DNA of 64,000 nucleotides. Origin: Ilex aquifolium (Eukaryota > Streptophyta > Magnoliopsida > Aquifoliales > Aquifoliaceae). The number at the start of each line of letters is the position of its first letter. Position 1 is the stretch's first letter. Below the pieces are notes generated by a model. That model did no database searches. It was not told the DNA's origin and worked only from the letters and a program-made list of their open reading frames with translations. Shown here in pieces: positions 24,601-37,300 of this stretch. A program made the translations under genes and the position numbers. The stretch covers positions 40,094,409 to 40,158,408 of the forward strand of contig OX637397.1 of the NCBI GenBank assembly GCA_951799425.1, given 5' to 3'.

Positions 24601-25860
24601 TGATGATGCACAAAAGTGGATTTATGCAAGATCAAATCAATCGAGTGTGTGGTGTAAAGCAATTAATGAAACAATCAATAGTAAGAGACAAAAATTAGGT
24701 GGTTGGGTCTGGGTGACCTAACCACTGAAGACGACAACGGGGGTCAGAGAAGTCAATTAATGAGAGAGTACAAGATAATAGGGGAGAAAGAGAGAGAGTG
24801 CAAGAGTACGCTCAAGGTAAGGTGTGTGAGATCTCTGCCCCATGTATAGGGGGTTTACAATTTACAAACACAGAGTCTTAACTGTGGCGGTGACGTGAAT
24901 GTCAAGCTACTAATTTATCGGGGAGGATAGCTACAATTGGGGATGAACACTATCTTGGAGTAATGGTTATCCCGATGATTACTTTCCCACATGCGTTTAG
25001 GTGTGTTCAAATTTTCGATTGGCCGCAATTTCCTACCCTACCCTACTGAACGGTTAGCCGCAAAAATCGGGTAAAAATACGGAAGAGTTTTTGTTCTTCC
25101 GATTAAATCGGGTAGGAATGTGGAATACCCATTAATTTCCGCATTCCTACCCTACCCTACCCGCAAAAAATATATTTAACTTTTTTATATTTTTTTAGTA
25201 ATTATAAGAATATTTGTGTGGTATAATTTATATTATAACATTGTTATTGTTGTGGAAGTTTGAGTTGCTAAAATATGAACTTGTTTTTTGTGTAGGTTAC
25301 ATGATTTGTGGTGAACTGGTGATCTATTAGAATAGTTATGATTTTAATGTGTTTCATATGGTTTAAACTTAAAATAATTGTTATTGTATTTGTGTAACAA
25401 TTATGATGGATTGATGTTCATGTTGTCTTGTATTTTATTATAATTATTCTTGTAGTTGTTTTAGGTTTTAGTGTTATTGATTTATTGTGTTATTAAATTG
25501 GTGCATGTTATTTAATTGAATTGTTAAAATGATCCAAAAATTAATAGCTACAAAAGTGTTTACCCGACTTACTACCCGATTAATCGGGTAGGAAGTCGGG
25601 TAGGAATACCACACCTGATCGGATAGGGTAGGTCAAGAAAAAATTCTTCCACAAAGTATCGGATAGGAAGATGGAAGACTATATTTCCTACCCGTAGGGT
25701 AGGGTGAACACCCCTACGTGCATTGACTCTTCCTGAACTCTTAGACTTTAGATTGGACAGAGGTTATGAGTTAAGTCTGACCTTCCTTTTGATGCTTTGG
25801 ACTTAACCCATGAATTGGGCATAAGCCTAGTCTGAATCTGGACGCGTCACTGGGCACCAT
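24601..25860. mobile_element. LTR-like sequence of the 38378-38899 family, interrupted by a hAT element
   Basis: Starts TGATGATGCACAAAA, as at 38378. It shares the following layout of GGTGACCTA...CCACTG, then TTTACAATTTA, then GGCGGTGACGT segments. Without the hAT insertion its length (about 540 bp) fits the 522-bp LTR at 38378. The right end near 25850 is not clear and no target duplication was found, so it is probably a worn solo LTR. Confidence 0.5.
24998..25716. mobile_element. Non-autonomous hAT element, copy 2
   Basis: 719-bp relative of the element at 10137-10683: ends TAGGTGTGTTCAA and TGAACACCCCTA, with the same GGGTAGG/CCTACCC subterminal arrays and similar AT-rich interior. It is about 170 bp longer, mainly by an interior segment near 25165-25330. 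The flanks CATGCGTT (24990-24997) and CGTGCATT (25717-25724) match at six of eight bases. Both differences are CG versus CA, as expected if a CGTGCGTT duplication decayed by methyl-CpG deamination. Confidence 0.85.
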
Positions 25861-26746
25861 GGATGATTTTTAACTTCTTAATTTATATCATAAAAGATAA
25901 AAAAGTTTTAAATTACACCCTTAATATATATATACTACTTTAAATGTCAGCTTATATTTTATCCTTAATTATTATAATAAAGTCAATTATACCCACCTAT
26001 ATACTTTCATCTCATTTTTATTTTTTTATACCAGTTTGACTTTTAACTTGTTTTTGACTTTTTTACAAGGATTTATAAATTCTTTTAAACTCATTTATTA
26101 GCAGTACAGTTACATACAATTATTTATATCTATATGAAGAAGTAAAGTATTATACAGTCAAATATATGTTATTTTTTATTTTTTGGTATGAAATAAGATA
26201 ATAATATTATAAGTGATTTAATCAATCTATTTAACAAAATAAAAATTTAGTAATTTTATAATATATAATTCGATGTGCAAATGTCTAAAGGGGTCAAAGA
26301 GATAAATAAATAAATAACAAATTAGATACTCAAAAACTTATAAAATAAATTAATAATTAAATTTAGTTATAATTAAAAAGCGGATTAATTCGCACCTAAT
26401 TTATTATTTAATTTAATTACACGTATAATTTAATTTTTCTATAAAAATAATATTATTTAAATTTATTTATGTGCAATGCACATTGTGCATTGGTAGTCAT
26501 AAAAAAATGTATCAATATGATCCAAAAAAACACGTTTGCTGCTTTGTTTGATAATTTTTTTGCTTCGGTTTTTTTATTTTTGTATTCAATTATTTTTATA
26601 TAACTTAATTTTAAGCATTTTTAAATTTTCTGCTCAATTTTATTAAAACGGACTGTATTGTTACTTTTACATTGATTGATTGTGCATTATGAGAATTTGA
26701 AGGTATTTCAGGGTGCAAAGTGCCATTCCTTCTAATGATTTTCATA
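25860..26746. other. AT-rich intergenic stretch
   Basis: Very AT-rich sequence with runs of TTATT and AATAA; no gene or repeat with clear ends was seen. Near 26711 a short GGTGCAAAGTG hints at an older partial copy of the MITE that follows. Confidence 0.5.
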
Positions 26747-26755
26747 TACTAATTT

Positions 26756-27066
26756 TGACGAATCACACTTTGCACCCCAAAAAATTAAAAAATTCTCACT
26801 TTGCACTCTGAATGATTTAATTTTTCAACATTATACCCTCAATGTCATAAAAATGACTGCAATGTGGTCCTCACATTAGCTTCTGTTACAATTTCTGTCA
26901 AATTTGTGATGTGCAGTTAGATTTGACGGAAATGACAACAAAAGTTAGTGTGATGGCCACATTACAACCATTTTATAACTTTGAGGGTGCAATGTTAGAA
27001 AATTAATTATTGAAAATGCAAATTGAGAATTGTGAAATTTTTCGAAGTACAAAGTGTGATTCACTC
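26756..27066. mobile_element. Hairpin MITE with 9-bp TSD (Mutator-like type)
   Basis: 311-bp element whose two halves are inverted copies of each other over about 130 bp each (GAATCACACTTTG at the left, CAAAGTGTGATTC at the right), with a short spacer around 26905-26935. It is flanked by the perfect 9-bp direct repeat TACTAATTT (26747-26755 and 27067-27075), which points to Mutator-type transposition. A transcript would fold into one long hairpin. It has no coding capacity. Confidence 0.88.
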
Positions 27067-27916
27067 TACTAATTTCTAGGCTCCTCAACAGTTTCCTAAT
27101 AAAACTTTGGAATAGAATCTCAGGCTATTGAGACTTAGATGCATAACCCACCCAAAAGATAACAGACTGCTTTTGGGTGGGTCATGCATCGACTTTCCTC
27201 CAAAGCATACTGAATCCATGTAACTTGTCTACTTTCTGCCCAAGCAGGCACTAGTTTCCCTAGAGCCCAGCAGGAGGAGCAGACCATTGCCCAGTTTCCA
27301 GCTCAATTCAATGACACTGGTGGATGGAGGTTTTGGCAGGCCCTAAATTACCAATCTGGCTTTACTCCTGTTAAGCCACACAAACCCAGGCCATAATTAT
27401 CACCACCAGGCAAAGTTGTTCAGGTGTTAAACATTGAAGAACAGCCAGCCTCCAGGCCTTGAAGGAGAAAGATGGTCCTGAGTTAAATACTTAAATCAAG
27501 ACCAGAAACTTTCCATACTTCTATCGCAAAGTGACACTTTTCAATCTCACATGATCAGTGGAGTCCTGGTTTTCTCACCAGACGCATAAAAAAAAAAGAA
27601 AAAAAATATCTTTCTTTTGAGAATATAAAATACTTTATTCATCATGGCCATCTTACACCACAACCCAATAGCCAAAGGTCATCATTGTGGAAGTCATTTA
27701 ACGAGGTACACCTGAGTTTTGCCTCAAGTTTCTGCATTCGATCTTTTACTAATATGGGTACATCATACCATCAAAAGCAAATCTACAAAAATGATTCTTA
27801 ACATCACAAAAAAAACCATAAAACTGTAGAAAGCAAAGAGTGTCTCAAAATCTCCACCATCAATTCAAGTGTCTACCGGATTGACAAAAATCTAAGGCCT
27901 TCTTGATGATGGGATC

Positions 27917-28627
27917 TCAGGGGAGAATCTTGCGCCGCCTGCGAGGAGTCTCTCTCTTGACAAACATTTTTTCCATTTCGTTTAGAGGTCGGCTCGACCC
28001 GTCTGCCATACTGATAAACTTCCAGCCGCCCCCATTTCCACGCTTCCCACGTGGCCCCAGTTTCTCAACCATAAAATTCCACCCTTCAGATGGGCGCCTT
28101 CGGCTATATTTATGGCATTTCACCTTCTTTGCCATCTGCAGACCAGAGCAAGACCACATGATCTTAAGTTTGCAGGAGATTAATGGTATGAAATTATGAC
28201 TTTAAAAGATTACAAAAATATGTTTGATATACGGGGCATGAAGTTCTGAGCTAATTTATGCGTTCCTATGTACCAGGCCCAAAAGTGTAGGATAACACAA
28301 TAAGATCGCACATTTGTAGTTCCTTCATAGAGCTTAATGGCAGTTGTATAATGATAATGATAAACAAGAAAGTATACATTTTATCTATTTTCAATTTCGT
28401 TCTCTTGAAGTCAGGTTAAGGATCACATAAAGCTCACCTTCATTTTGTTAAAATTCATCCTTTGGACAAAATCCTGATATAACATCTCGTCTTCCCTCAT
28501 TGATATCTCATAATGCACCTCATCTGGGTCCCGCGTGGTGCCGTCCCAACCCTCTGGCATAACCTTGAAATCTGGCTTGTAAGGAAGAGATGCAACATGG
28601 AATTCCCTGTCATGAGAATTAAAGAAC
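27917..28627 (-). CDS. Conserved plant protein, last two exons (5' end unresolved)
   Basis: Two spliced minus-strand exons: 28627-28438 (acceptor TTTTATTGCAG, donor GTGAGC) and 28135-27917 (acceptor CTGGTCTGCAG, stop TGA at 27919-27917). The frame enters with one base and continues in phase 0. The encoded C-terminus reads EFHVASLPYKPDFKVMPEGW, then DEMLYQDFVQRMNFNKMK, then KVKCHKYSRRRPSEGW and ends KRETPRRRRKILP. It is basic, with no membrane segment. The two exons join cleanly and the protein looks well conserved, but I do not recognise the family. A basic tail of this sort would suit an RNA-binding or ribosome-associated protein, which is inference only. The first exon and start codon were not found; they must lie above 28640. 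Confidence 0.65.
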
Positions 28628-29599
28628 CTGCAATAAAACACAAATTGGAACCATAGTAAGAGGGGATCTGAAATTCGATCATTCCTTCTCGAACTAGAGA
28701 ACACCAAGAAATAGATGCAGACATGGGCATATGAGTGAGAGTGAGAATGTAAATAGATTTTAGGTGCTGCTGCCTACAAGTAGTTGACAGATTTTTTCCA
28801 TTAACTTTACCTATAACTGATTACTGTATATTCATGGAAACAAAGAGCCTTAGTAGGCATTCATGACATGGCATCTTCCAAAGTATAAAATGATGACTCA
28901 AAGCATACTCAGTTTCCTGAGGCACTTTCTCATACTTTCACCATCTCTAGTGACTGTGCCTATCCGTTCCAGCACTGGCTAATTTCAAGATGACGTCTGA
29001 ATAACAAACATTGCGCTTAAAACATCAGTGCAAATTGCAGAAAGCCTGCTCCTAGTATGCAAGTACAACAAATCTGGCAAGAGACATGAACATCCCATAG
29101 ACCACTTCAATGCATCTATGACTAAAGCTCTCCAAACTCTAAGCCGAATCACATCTGCTGTATCAGAATAGGAACAATAAGCTATCTAACCACAAGTGCA
29201 TTACCTATCTTTAAAATTGAATTACATATAAGTAGCAGGTAATTGCTATCGGCAAACGTACAGACTAATACATATGAGATATGGCTCCCACTCAAGCTTG
29301 TGAGTCCAACCTGTGGATTTAATTACATTCCTCAACGTCATGCAGTTAGCAGCATTTCAATAAACTTCCTGCCGTGTTGTAAAAAACAATGGTTCAAATT
29401 TCACTCTGATAAACTCCAATAACCCTGCCTACCTATAAGACGTTTGGTGTTTTCAAAAGTTCATAAATAAGCATCAAATACCCTACAGAGGATAAAAGAT
29501 ATCTAAGGCATCTGTATAGGGGATCACTGATCTTGGCCCACCTTGATGAGAATTAGTGTCACCTCTGGAACGGCATAAAGGCTCAAAATAGAAACGTTG

Positions 29600-31290
29600 A
29601 AGCTGGCACTCAAAATGACGTTTTGACTATATTTCTAGCAAAATGACGTTTTGACTATTTAGGCACTCAAAACAACATTTTTTTTGTTTGGCAAAGACTC
29701 ACATCCTAATAGAAAACTCCTTAGAGTGAGAAATGCGGTGGCAAAACTTGTGACCGCAGGCCTTGTTAATTCCATGCTCTAAACTTACTAAGCACCTAAG
29801 TATGCCTATACATAAAAACCATGACTTCCTTGGTTTTTGAAATTGTATCACGATAAACTGGCAAATCACCAATAACATTCAACATCAAATCAATACAATG
29901 GGAGTAACAAGGAAACAAAAATAACTTCTTCTTCTATCCTCTAATATTATACCGACGGCTACATAAGTCGAAGCTCTATTCGTCACCACTTGAATCACAT
30001 TATCCTCTCTAATCTCCTCCACTATTGAGTCAAGTAACTCAAAAATTTTACGAGCATCCTTTATAACTCCAAAAGTATTCACTAATTTAAGAAATACGTT
30101 TCACTAGGGCTATTAAAACGAAAGTTTGTGAGTGAACGCTATTTTTCATCAGCCCACTCATTCGATATCGAAGTAAATCCCCCCTTTTTTTTCATTCCAA
30201 TCTATATTTTTCCAAACTTACCTAAACATTGTCCACTTCTTTCTTCAAACAAGTGAATCTAACCTCAAGATAACTAGGGGGTTTTAATCCCTCGCCATAC
30301 TTACCACCGGTTTCATCATCTTATCAGACAATGAGCTTTCAACTAAATTAAAAGGTAGTGCATCCTGCACAAAAAACGACATATATCTTGAACCACATGT
30401 TCCCTTTTCTTCACCAATTGATTTAATGTTTGTTCTCTAGTTTTTCCCTTGCTTTAAATCACAAAAGCATCCATGGTCCCCCTTTCAACCTTATCCAAAG
30501 CATTCACAGGGATCCTCATTCTTTTCTTTCGTATCTTCCAAAATCTAGATGAATTTCAGTCTAACATCATCTAGACATTGGGAGCATGGAGATACATCAA
30601 TATGAGTCCCGGCAAAATGATGTTTTCTCTTACATCACCCCATTTCTTAAGGGCACGATAATTGCACTTCAAGTTCATTCTATTATCTCCCACGCAAGAA
30701 CAATGCTCCCATGTCGGATGGTTATTCCTTTTTTACTTTATTTTCATTTTTTTTACCATTTTCAAATTCAACTGATCAAATTTAAAGATCAGTATTGCAC
30801 AAATTAGTTTATGAAAAAAAAAAACAAACAAAAAAAACAGAGCATATAGAACCTTCAAACTTATGATTTAAGACCTATAGAGATATGTAAGCTAAGAATT
30901 TACAACGCAAACTAAAATAGAAAAAGCTTATACAGGTTCGAACATGTAAACTTAGAAAATCACTTCTCATATTCGATTAAAAAAGAAATTTTTGATGAAC
31001 AACAAAAAATAGAGTATATTTTCAAGAAGAAGAAGTAAGTTATATTAGGGTTTGGTAACTGTTTTTTTAAGAAGATGAAGAATGGAGGAAGGGACATACT
31101 TGGAGTGAAAGGGGGAGAGAGATGTATCTGTGTGACACTTGAACTGACGAGAGCCACAAGCAAGAGAGAGAGACGCTGAGTTTTCTATTAGGGTGTGGGC
31201 CTCTACCAAACAAAACGACGTCTTTTGATAACGACGTCTTTTGAGTGTCTAAATAGTCAAAACAACGTTGTGTTGCTACAAATATGGTTA
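29600..31290 (-). mobile_element. Dead autonomous-type hAT element
   Basis: Encloses the hAT transposase remnant at 29885-30730. Near both edges there are inverted related segments: TTTTGACTATTTAGGCACTCAAAA at about 29652 and, reversed, TTTTGAGTGTCTAAATAGTC at about 31233. Exact ends and a target duplication were not resolved. It lies upstream of the two exons at 27917-28627, possibly within an intron of that gene. Confidence 0.5.
29885..30730 (-). pseudogene. hAT transposase pseudogene (BED finger and DUF659 region)
   Basis: The minus strand near 30720-30640 gives WEHCSCVGDNRMNLKCNY, the start of a BED-type zinc finger. Near 30370-30300 it gives FVQDALPFNLVESS, and at 30082-29885 DSIVEEIREDNVIQVVTNRA, the typical DUF659 segment of plant hAT transposases. 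Multiple stops lie between and the catalytic C-terminus is missing, so it is non-functional. Confidence 0.75.
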
Positions 31291-31299
31291 AAAAAAATT

Positions 31300-33324
31300 A
31301 AACAGAATCGTGTGATTCATTCCCAACGAATCGAATTGTACAATTCCAATGATTCGAGTGCGATTCTATGCTAAAAGCGATCTTATAGCAAGATACGAAT
31401 CAAATGGTAACTAAATAGAATCAAATCATACGATTCGAATCGCGAATCGTACAATTTTGACAACAATGGTTAAAACAATAAAACATATCCATAGCAAAAG
31501 ATAATAATATAAGCAATATACTACCGTGAAGTTGAACCAAATAACACCTTAATTTTTTACTTTCCATTGATAATACAACAACTTTGTTGAAGCAGTTCAA
31601 TTTAATTGACTTACATTTAAGCAAAGTTGTGGTTGTAGCTAAAGTTATAGTTATTGGTGTTTAATTGCGATAAGTTAAATGTTTGAGCTGGGCATTTATA
31701 GGGATGAATTGACAGAGAGTAAAAAAATTGATTAGTATTTTATTGTTTTGGCTTCAATTTTGCACCTCACTTTCCGCCAAATTTTGGGCTGAAAAGTTTT
31801 CGTGGGCCAGAAGGAAAGGGATGTCCTCCCACTTTCCACTCCCTCCTATTTTCCTTTGATACCAAACAATGGAAAACTCTTCCTTCCTCCCCATTTGTCT
31901 TCCTCTATTTTCCATCCACATCTTTTTTCACCATACCAAACACTCTATAAGACTCACCCAAAAGCCTATTCCACAATATATAGACAAAGGGACAATGAAA
32001 AAATAGAAGGTCCATGCATTCCACCCCATTCTTGGAAAGAATGCACCATTGTGGGTAAAGAGAATAGGATGATCTTCTTTGTTGGAGCAAATCATTAGTA
32101 TTGAGTTTCTTATGTGAAACTGGAATGTGTTTCTATTGTGTGTTTTTGTTTTCAATTCTACACATAATTACTACTCCCGTCAGAAAAAGAGAAAAATACG
32201 AACAACTGTTAGTAGTCTTATAGTTCGCTCGAATAGTTAATCTAGTCAAATGGTAGCTATCTTGAAAATTTAGAGCACCAGCTCCAACTCGATCACAATC
32301 ATAATGAAACATAGACATGACACACTATTCCATGAAGATATATATATATATATATATATATAGTCATATGCATATACATAGATATATAAGGTTATAGTGG
32401 TAGTATGTATTGCGCAACGTAGATTATAACAATCTAGCACTTCCTATCAAACCCGAGTTGCAATCTTATAGCACCCTAGATATTATCTAAGTTGAAAAAG
32501 CATTACCATTATACAAGCAAAATGTACCTAACCTAATAAACAAACAAAGTACTAATAATAAACCCAGCCACAAAGACCAAGCAATCCTAGATATGTCTAG
32601 GAGTGTCAGACATGACCTGTGAACCAAAACGAAATCGACACGGAATTAATGTATTCGGGTTTAGTCTTAACAAGTTCAACTAATAAACGATGAACCCCTT
32701 AAACTCATCAAATAAATGAGTCAACACAAACTTATGAGTTGACACGAACCTAAAACTGATACGAATTCAACTATACACAAGATATGAACCTACCATAAAA
32801 ACAAACATTAAACGCATCTCCAATCCTTACCTTTTTTAAAATTTAAATTTAAATTTAGGTAAAAAAAACTCTTAAAAACCCACTCCAATGCTAGACCCGT
32901 ACCCATATCAAATCAAGGGAGACTCTTTTTTTTACTCCAATTAAGAGAGACTCAAATTCATACTCAAATCTTTAATAGTGAGATTACAACCTTCTTTAAA
33001 GATCTAATTGTCATATTTTACCCTCTTTTAAATTTGGGTTTATCCTTATTTACATTTGGATTTCTCTTCCTTTAAATTTAGGTTTCTCCATTAGAGAGGT
33101 CTAAATCAAATTAAGTTTTTTACCTTTTTTGTTTTTTTACTTAAATTTGGGTAAGGGTTTGAATTTTCCTTGGAAATGGTCTAACACCCCTAATCATAGA
33201 ATTAAAACTAATCATACACCAAAAGACTTATTGACATCCCTAATCATAGTATACAACTAAACATGTAACATGACAATGCTCTACCTATATGATCAATCAA
33301 AAAATACCAACATTCAATTAAATT
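31300..33324. other. Intergenic stretch with (AT)n microsatellite
   Basis: No gene recognised. It contains ACGATTCGAATCGCGAATCG-type palindromic motifs at 31320-31465, probably a transposon end, and a TA repeat at about 32338-32362. The 185-bp segment at 32920-33105 is also found at 40750-40934. Confidence 0.55.
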
Positions 33325-34053
33325 TCAAAAACACTTGAGCAATGCCGGAAGTTCGATAACTCGCTCGGGGCAAGTATCCAACAGGAGCTCAACGGAATCA
33401 TCCAGTGGGTGTCCAAGCCTCTTCTCCTCCTCCTCCTCCAGCTCCTTTAGCCACAGAATAGCATGCACCCTCTGCCTCATGATCCTATACTCCTTGGCCA
33501 ACCTCTCCACTGTATAAACCTCAGGATTTTCCTTATGCTTCTTATACATCTCCGCCTTTTCCGAATCCTTCAAATACGCCCCTCTCGCCCCTGGCTCTCT
33601 AACTTGCTTTAACAAAACATTCACTTCCCTCATCCTCTCTCCCCACCCTTCCACAAACGCCTTACCCTTCCGGTTCTCACCTTCCAATTCCTTCAATTTC
33701 TCCATTTCTGTATCAGTCCACCTCGCCGACCCAAATTGAGAATACCCATCACCGGCAGTGTAGTTTCCGGTGCCGGGTGTGCTCGGATTGATTTGGTGGC
33801 CGACGACTTCGCCGTCGAAATGTTCCTTGGTCAAACCCGTTGACCACGATGAAGAAACGTCCCATCCCAAGTCAGCAGAGCCAGTCCCAGTGCCACCACC
33901 CAATGGGTTGTCCCAATTGCCGCCGTCTTCGTTTCTGCCATTACTGGAGTTTGTAGAAAGGGGTTGAGAAAAGGTTGAAAGAAGCTTAAGAGTTGGTGGG
34001 TTTTTCAATGGGTTTGGCGAGATTTGGGATAGAAGGCGTTGAAGAAGCCGCAT
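33325..34053 (-). CDS. GCD1: GCD1-like mitochondrial protein
   Basis: Single-exon frame of 242 residues. The first about 40 residues are a typical mitochondrial presequence, rich in Arg, Leu and Ser without acids (MRLLQRLLSQ...LSTFSQPLSTN). A Gly/Asn-rich stretch follows. From about residue 110 a charged helical domain appears (RWTDTEMEKLKELEGENRKG, ENPEVYTVERLAKEYRIM, RVHAILWLKELEEEEEKRLG). This layout fits the plant GAMETE CELL DEFECTIVE 1 family, a mitochondrial protein needed in gametogenesis, which resembles the Bot1p/mS45 mitoribosomal family. That assignment is from memory of the family, not a search. The 5' part of the gene is copied at 39797-40041. Confidence 0.6.
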   Translation of the reverse strand: MRLLQRLLSQISPNPLKNPPTLKLLSTFSQPLSTNSSNGRNEDGGNWDNPLGGGTGTGSADLGWDVSSSWSTGLTKEHFDGEVVGHQINPSTPGTGNYTAGDGYSQFGSARWTDTEMEKLKELEGENRKGKAFVEGWGERMREVNVLLKQVREPGARGAYLKDSEKAEMYKKHKENPEVYTVERLAKEYRIMRQRVHAILWLKELEEEEEKRLGHPLDDSVELLLDTCPERVIELPALLKCF

Positions 34054-34387
34054 TTTTGCATCTTCTGGAGGGGTTAATTTGTATTCACAAATTGGTGTTT
34101 CAAGTTTCGGCCGTCCTCCAATGCTTCACATGGATTCCCCGTTTGGGGATCAAGTAGGGTTTGTAAGGCTGTATGGCCGGTGAGAAAATGGAATAGAATT
34201 CGAGTGCTGTCCTTGCGGAGGTGAAATATGGTATCACCTATTTTTTTTTTTTCCTATTAAAATAAATAATTAAATAGATTTCATAAAAATTAATAATCAA
34301 TTTATCATATAAGTAAATAAATCTTCACTTTTTCTCTATGTAAGTCTAAATAAGATTTACCTTGCCTACTTAGAGTTTTGTTATTGA

Positions 34388-37300
34388 CTAATTGGTGCAC
34401 ACGTGCGTTGCACGTGAACCATTTTGAAGTTTAACGTTTGTTTATATTTTTTTAGTAAAGTATTGTTTGGCCAAATTATTATTAAAATAACTTACATTAA
34501 CACATAAATAATGAGATAGATTCCAACTTAAAGATACATAACATTTTGGTAGTCAAACTTGCTTATAACCATAATGTTAATATCCAAGGCTAGACTAAAT
34601 GAAATCCAAAACCGACAAATGCATGTCAATTGAAAAAACCAAAATCATTCTCAAGTTTCAGGGGGCCATAGTTTGCATTAACTTAATAGACACCTCTTTT
34701 TTAATTGATACAATTTTTTTTCTCCATCTCAAGGTTAAATCAAAAATAGTAAGTAACAAAATGTTAGTAGCACAAGTGTTTATCGAAATTAGGTAGTCAT
34801 TTGAATGCAAAGGTGTGTGGTCTTTATAATGTAAACATTCAAATTTAGGGTCCTCTTTCTCATTGAATATGGTTTAGTGCAATTTGATGCAACATTCAAG
34901 AAAAACCCAACAACAAAGTTGTTTCGTGATGATTCTCATCGAGTACAGATGCTTCATAATATAGGTGAGGACAAGCAAATTACAATTTCAATTAAAATCG
35001 CAAATTTTGCTGTAGTAGTTTTCTTTCATCCCACTATAGCCAACCAAAACAAAACTATTTTAGGACTATAATTCATTAGCATTATAATTATGATATCCCA
35101 AAAAATCCTTCATACTACCAAACATAATATGTTTTAATGATAGAGGATATATTTGCATCTCATCAAAAACGTGATTCAATGTGAGCTGATTTTGAAATTA
35201 ATACAAGCAACCATTCCAAATGATTAATGTGATAGAAATGAAGACCTTTCCTAATCTGTTTCATTTCTAGTGGATGCTCTAATTTTTTCAGCTTTGTTGG
35301 ATTTTTAGCTTCAAATATTTTAAAACTTTATTAAGCAGTTTAATTTCGAGAGTACTATAAAGTAAGCTCAAAGAAATCTGCCAAACTTGAAAAACATCCA
35401 CTAAAAAGCTAATAAGCACATTGCAAGTTGAATGAACTCCACTGATCGTCCCATTGGAACACCATTAACACACATATAACTTATATCTACATGTCAATAA
35501 ATTGAATGGATTGTTATACATGTTTGTAACAAAAAAACTTAAAAAAAGGATAGCTATGAGCCTATGAGTCTTTATGGATTGTTTCACGCTCATTAGATGA
35601 AAAATTAAAAACATCTCTTAATGCATAACGGTACAAACTTAACCATAACAAAAAAGAACTATGAAACGAGCAAGAAAATAATAGACTAAAATATCACATA
35701 AAAAACTCTTGACTTTTCATAAACTTGAAATAGAATCTAGAGAAAAGATGTTCAAAGTATATTGTATATATGCTTCAAATAGTTTTTCAAGGTAATGAAT
35801 GAAGAGTAGTGATCAAAATGAAGGGATAACGGCATTACAGTGTTTGGGGTATTAGAATTTGAGGAATGTTTGAGCATGAGAATGCATAATGCTCTAAGGA
35901 CAGAAACCAAACAAAATTTTCCTATAAAAGTGTTCTTCTTCTTTGATCCGCGTAATGCATGCACCGATGAAATCAATATCGCTTACAATCATAATAAAAG
36001 AATATTAAAACTAAATAAATTCCTAAGTAATCATCCTATTAGCAAATCATAGAAGAGAAGCTTAATTCTAGAGTTGAGAACAACATAAGAATTAGTCCAA
36101 CGGTGATTTCAATGGGTTTATAGACAAAACTCATTGAAATTTAAGAAAAATATTATGATAGTAAATATAACTTGAAGAAAATATGCTATGTGCTAATAAA
36201 AATTAAATAAATGAGAAATCGAAAATACGACACAATGTTGTTATCAAATTCATGCTTTTAAGACAAATAAAACTAATTCAAACATGAAGAAAAGAAAGAA
36301 AGTAAATATAAGTTTTAGCCATATCAACCAATTGATATAACAAAAGAGAAACTAACCTCCTAAAGATAGATCTATTTGGCATTAGCTGGGTTTTTTTTCT
36401 TCTAATATTTTTAGTATCTAAATATACCTCCAAGATCATGTCAATTTTTGAAATCAATGATCAAGCAACACCCCTCCTTGAATGCAAGATTCTTGTAACA
36501 TGTTTCAATGAAAAGTTACCATTGATCAGTAAAATCTTTAAAAAAATAATAACTACAAATAAGTCTTTTAATAAAAGAAATGCAACCCTATAGAAAAATG
36601 ATTGTGAAAATTTTCAAATCCAAAAATTATAAAAAAAAAATAAATACATAAGATGAATGCCTGAACCAAAAAACATTTAGAGCCAACAAATAAGACACGA
36701 TAGAAAATTACAGTTAAAAAGTAAGTCCAAAAGCACCAACACAATGTGCATATACATGTATACAGTTGTCATATAAATAAAGATAAATGCATGCACAATA
36801 TTTTTTCTCAAAGTAGAACTCATAACAACTCATATTGATTTCGGTGTTTGATCAAAGGAGACGGAGAACCAGAATCATGATGCTCTCACATGAATGACTT
36901 TTAGTTTTCAGAAACTAAAGGTTTTTTGGATGTAATACATGCTTGGTATAAAAAAAATATTATGGTGGGACATATATGGTGGTTGGTGACCGTAGAAAGA
37001 AGATGAAATGAATACACAATAGTAAATTCGGGGGAAGAGCAAAAGTCATACAGGTTATTCTTTGCGGGAGGAAGAGCAAAAGTCATAAGAGATATTCTCT
37101 AGATTTAGTATTTTTGTCAAGGTTAAAATATAGATTCAAAAATTTTGAAGAATAATTAACATTTTAAATTAGTATAGAATAGATATAGATTTATTCATTA
37201 CACTTGTAATTGAATATTTATTTCTAGAATATGAATGGTCTAAGAGTTAAATTATAAAATAGCATATGTTTGTCTTTATATAATTGTTTAAGAATTGAAG

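Noticed and set aside
31800-32098. 98-codon frame with Pro/Ser-rich composition
   Set aside because: Pyrimidine-rich repeat-like sequence with frames on both strands and no recognisable motif.
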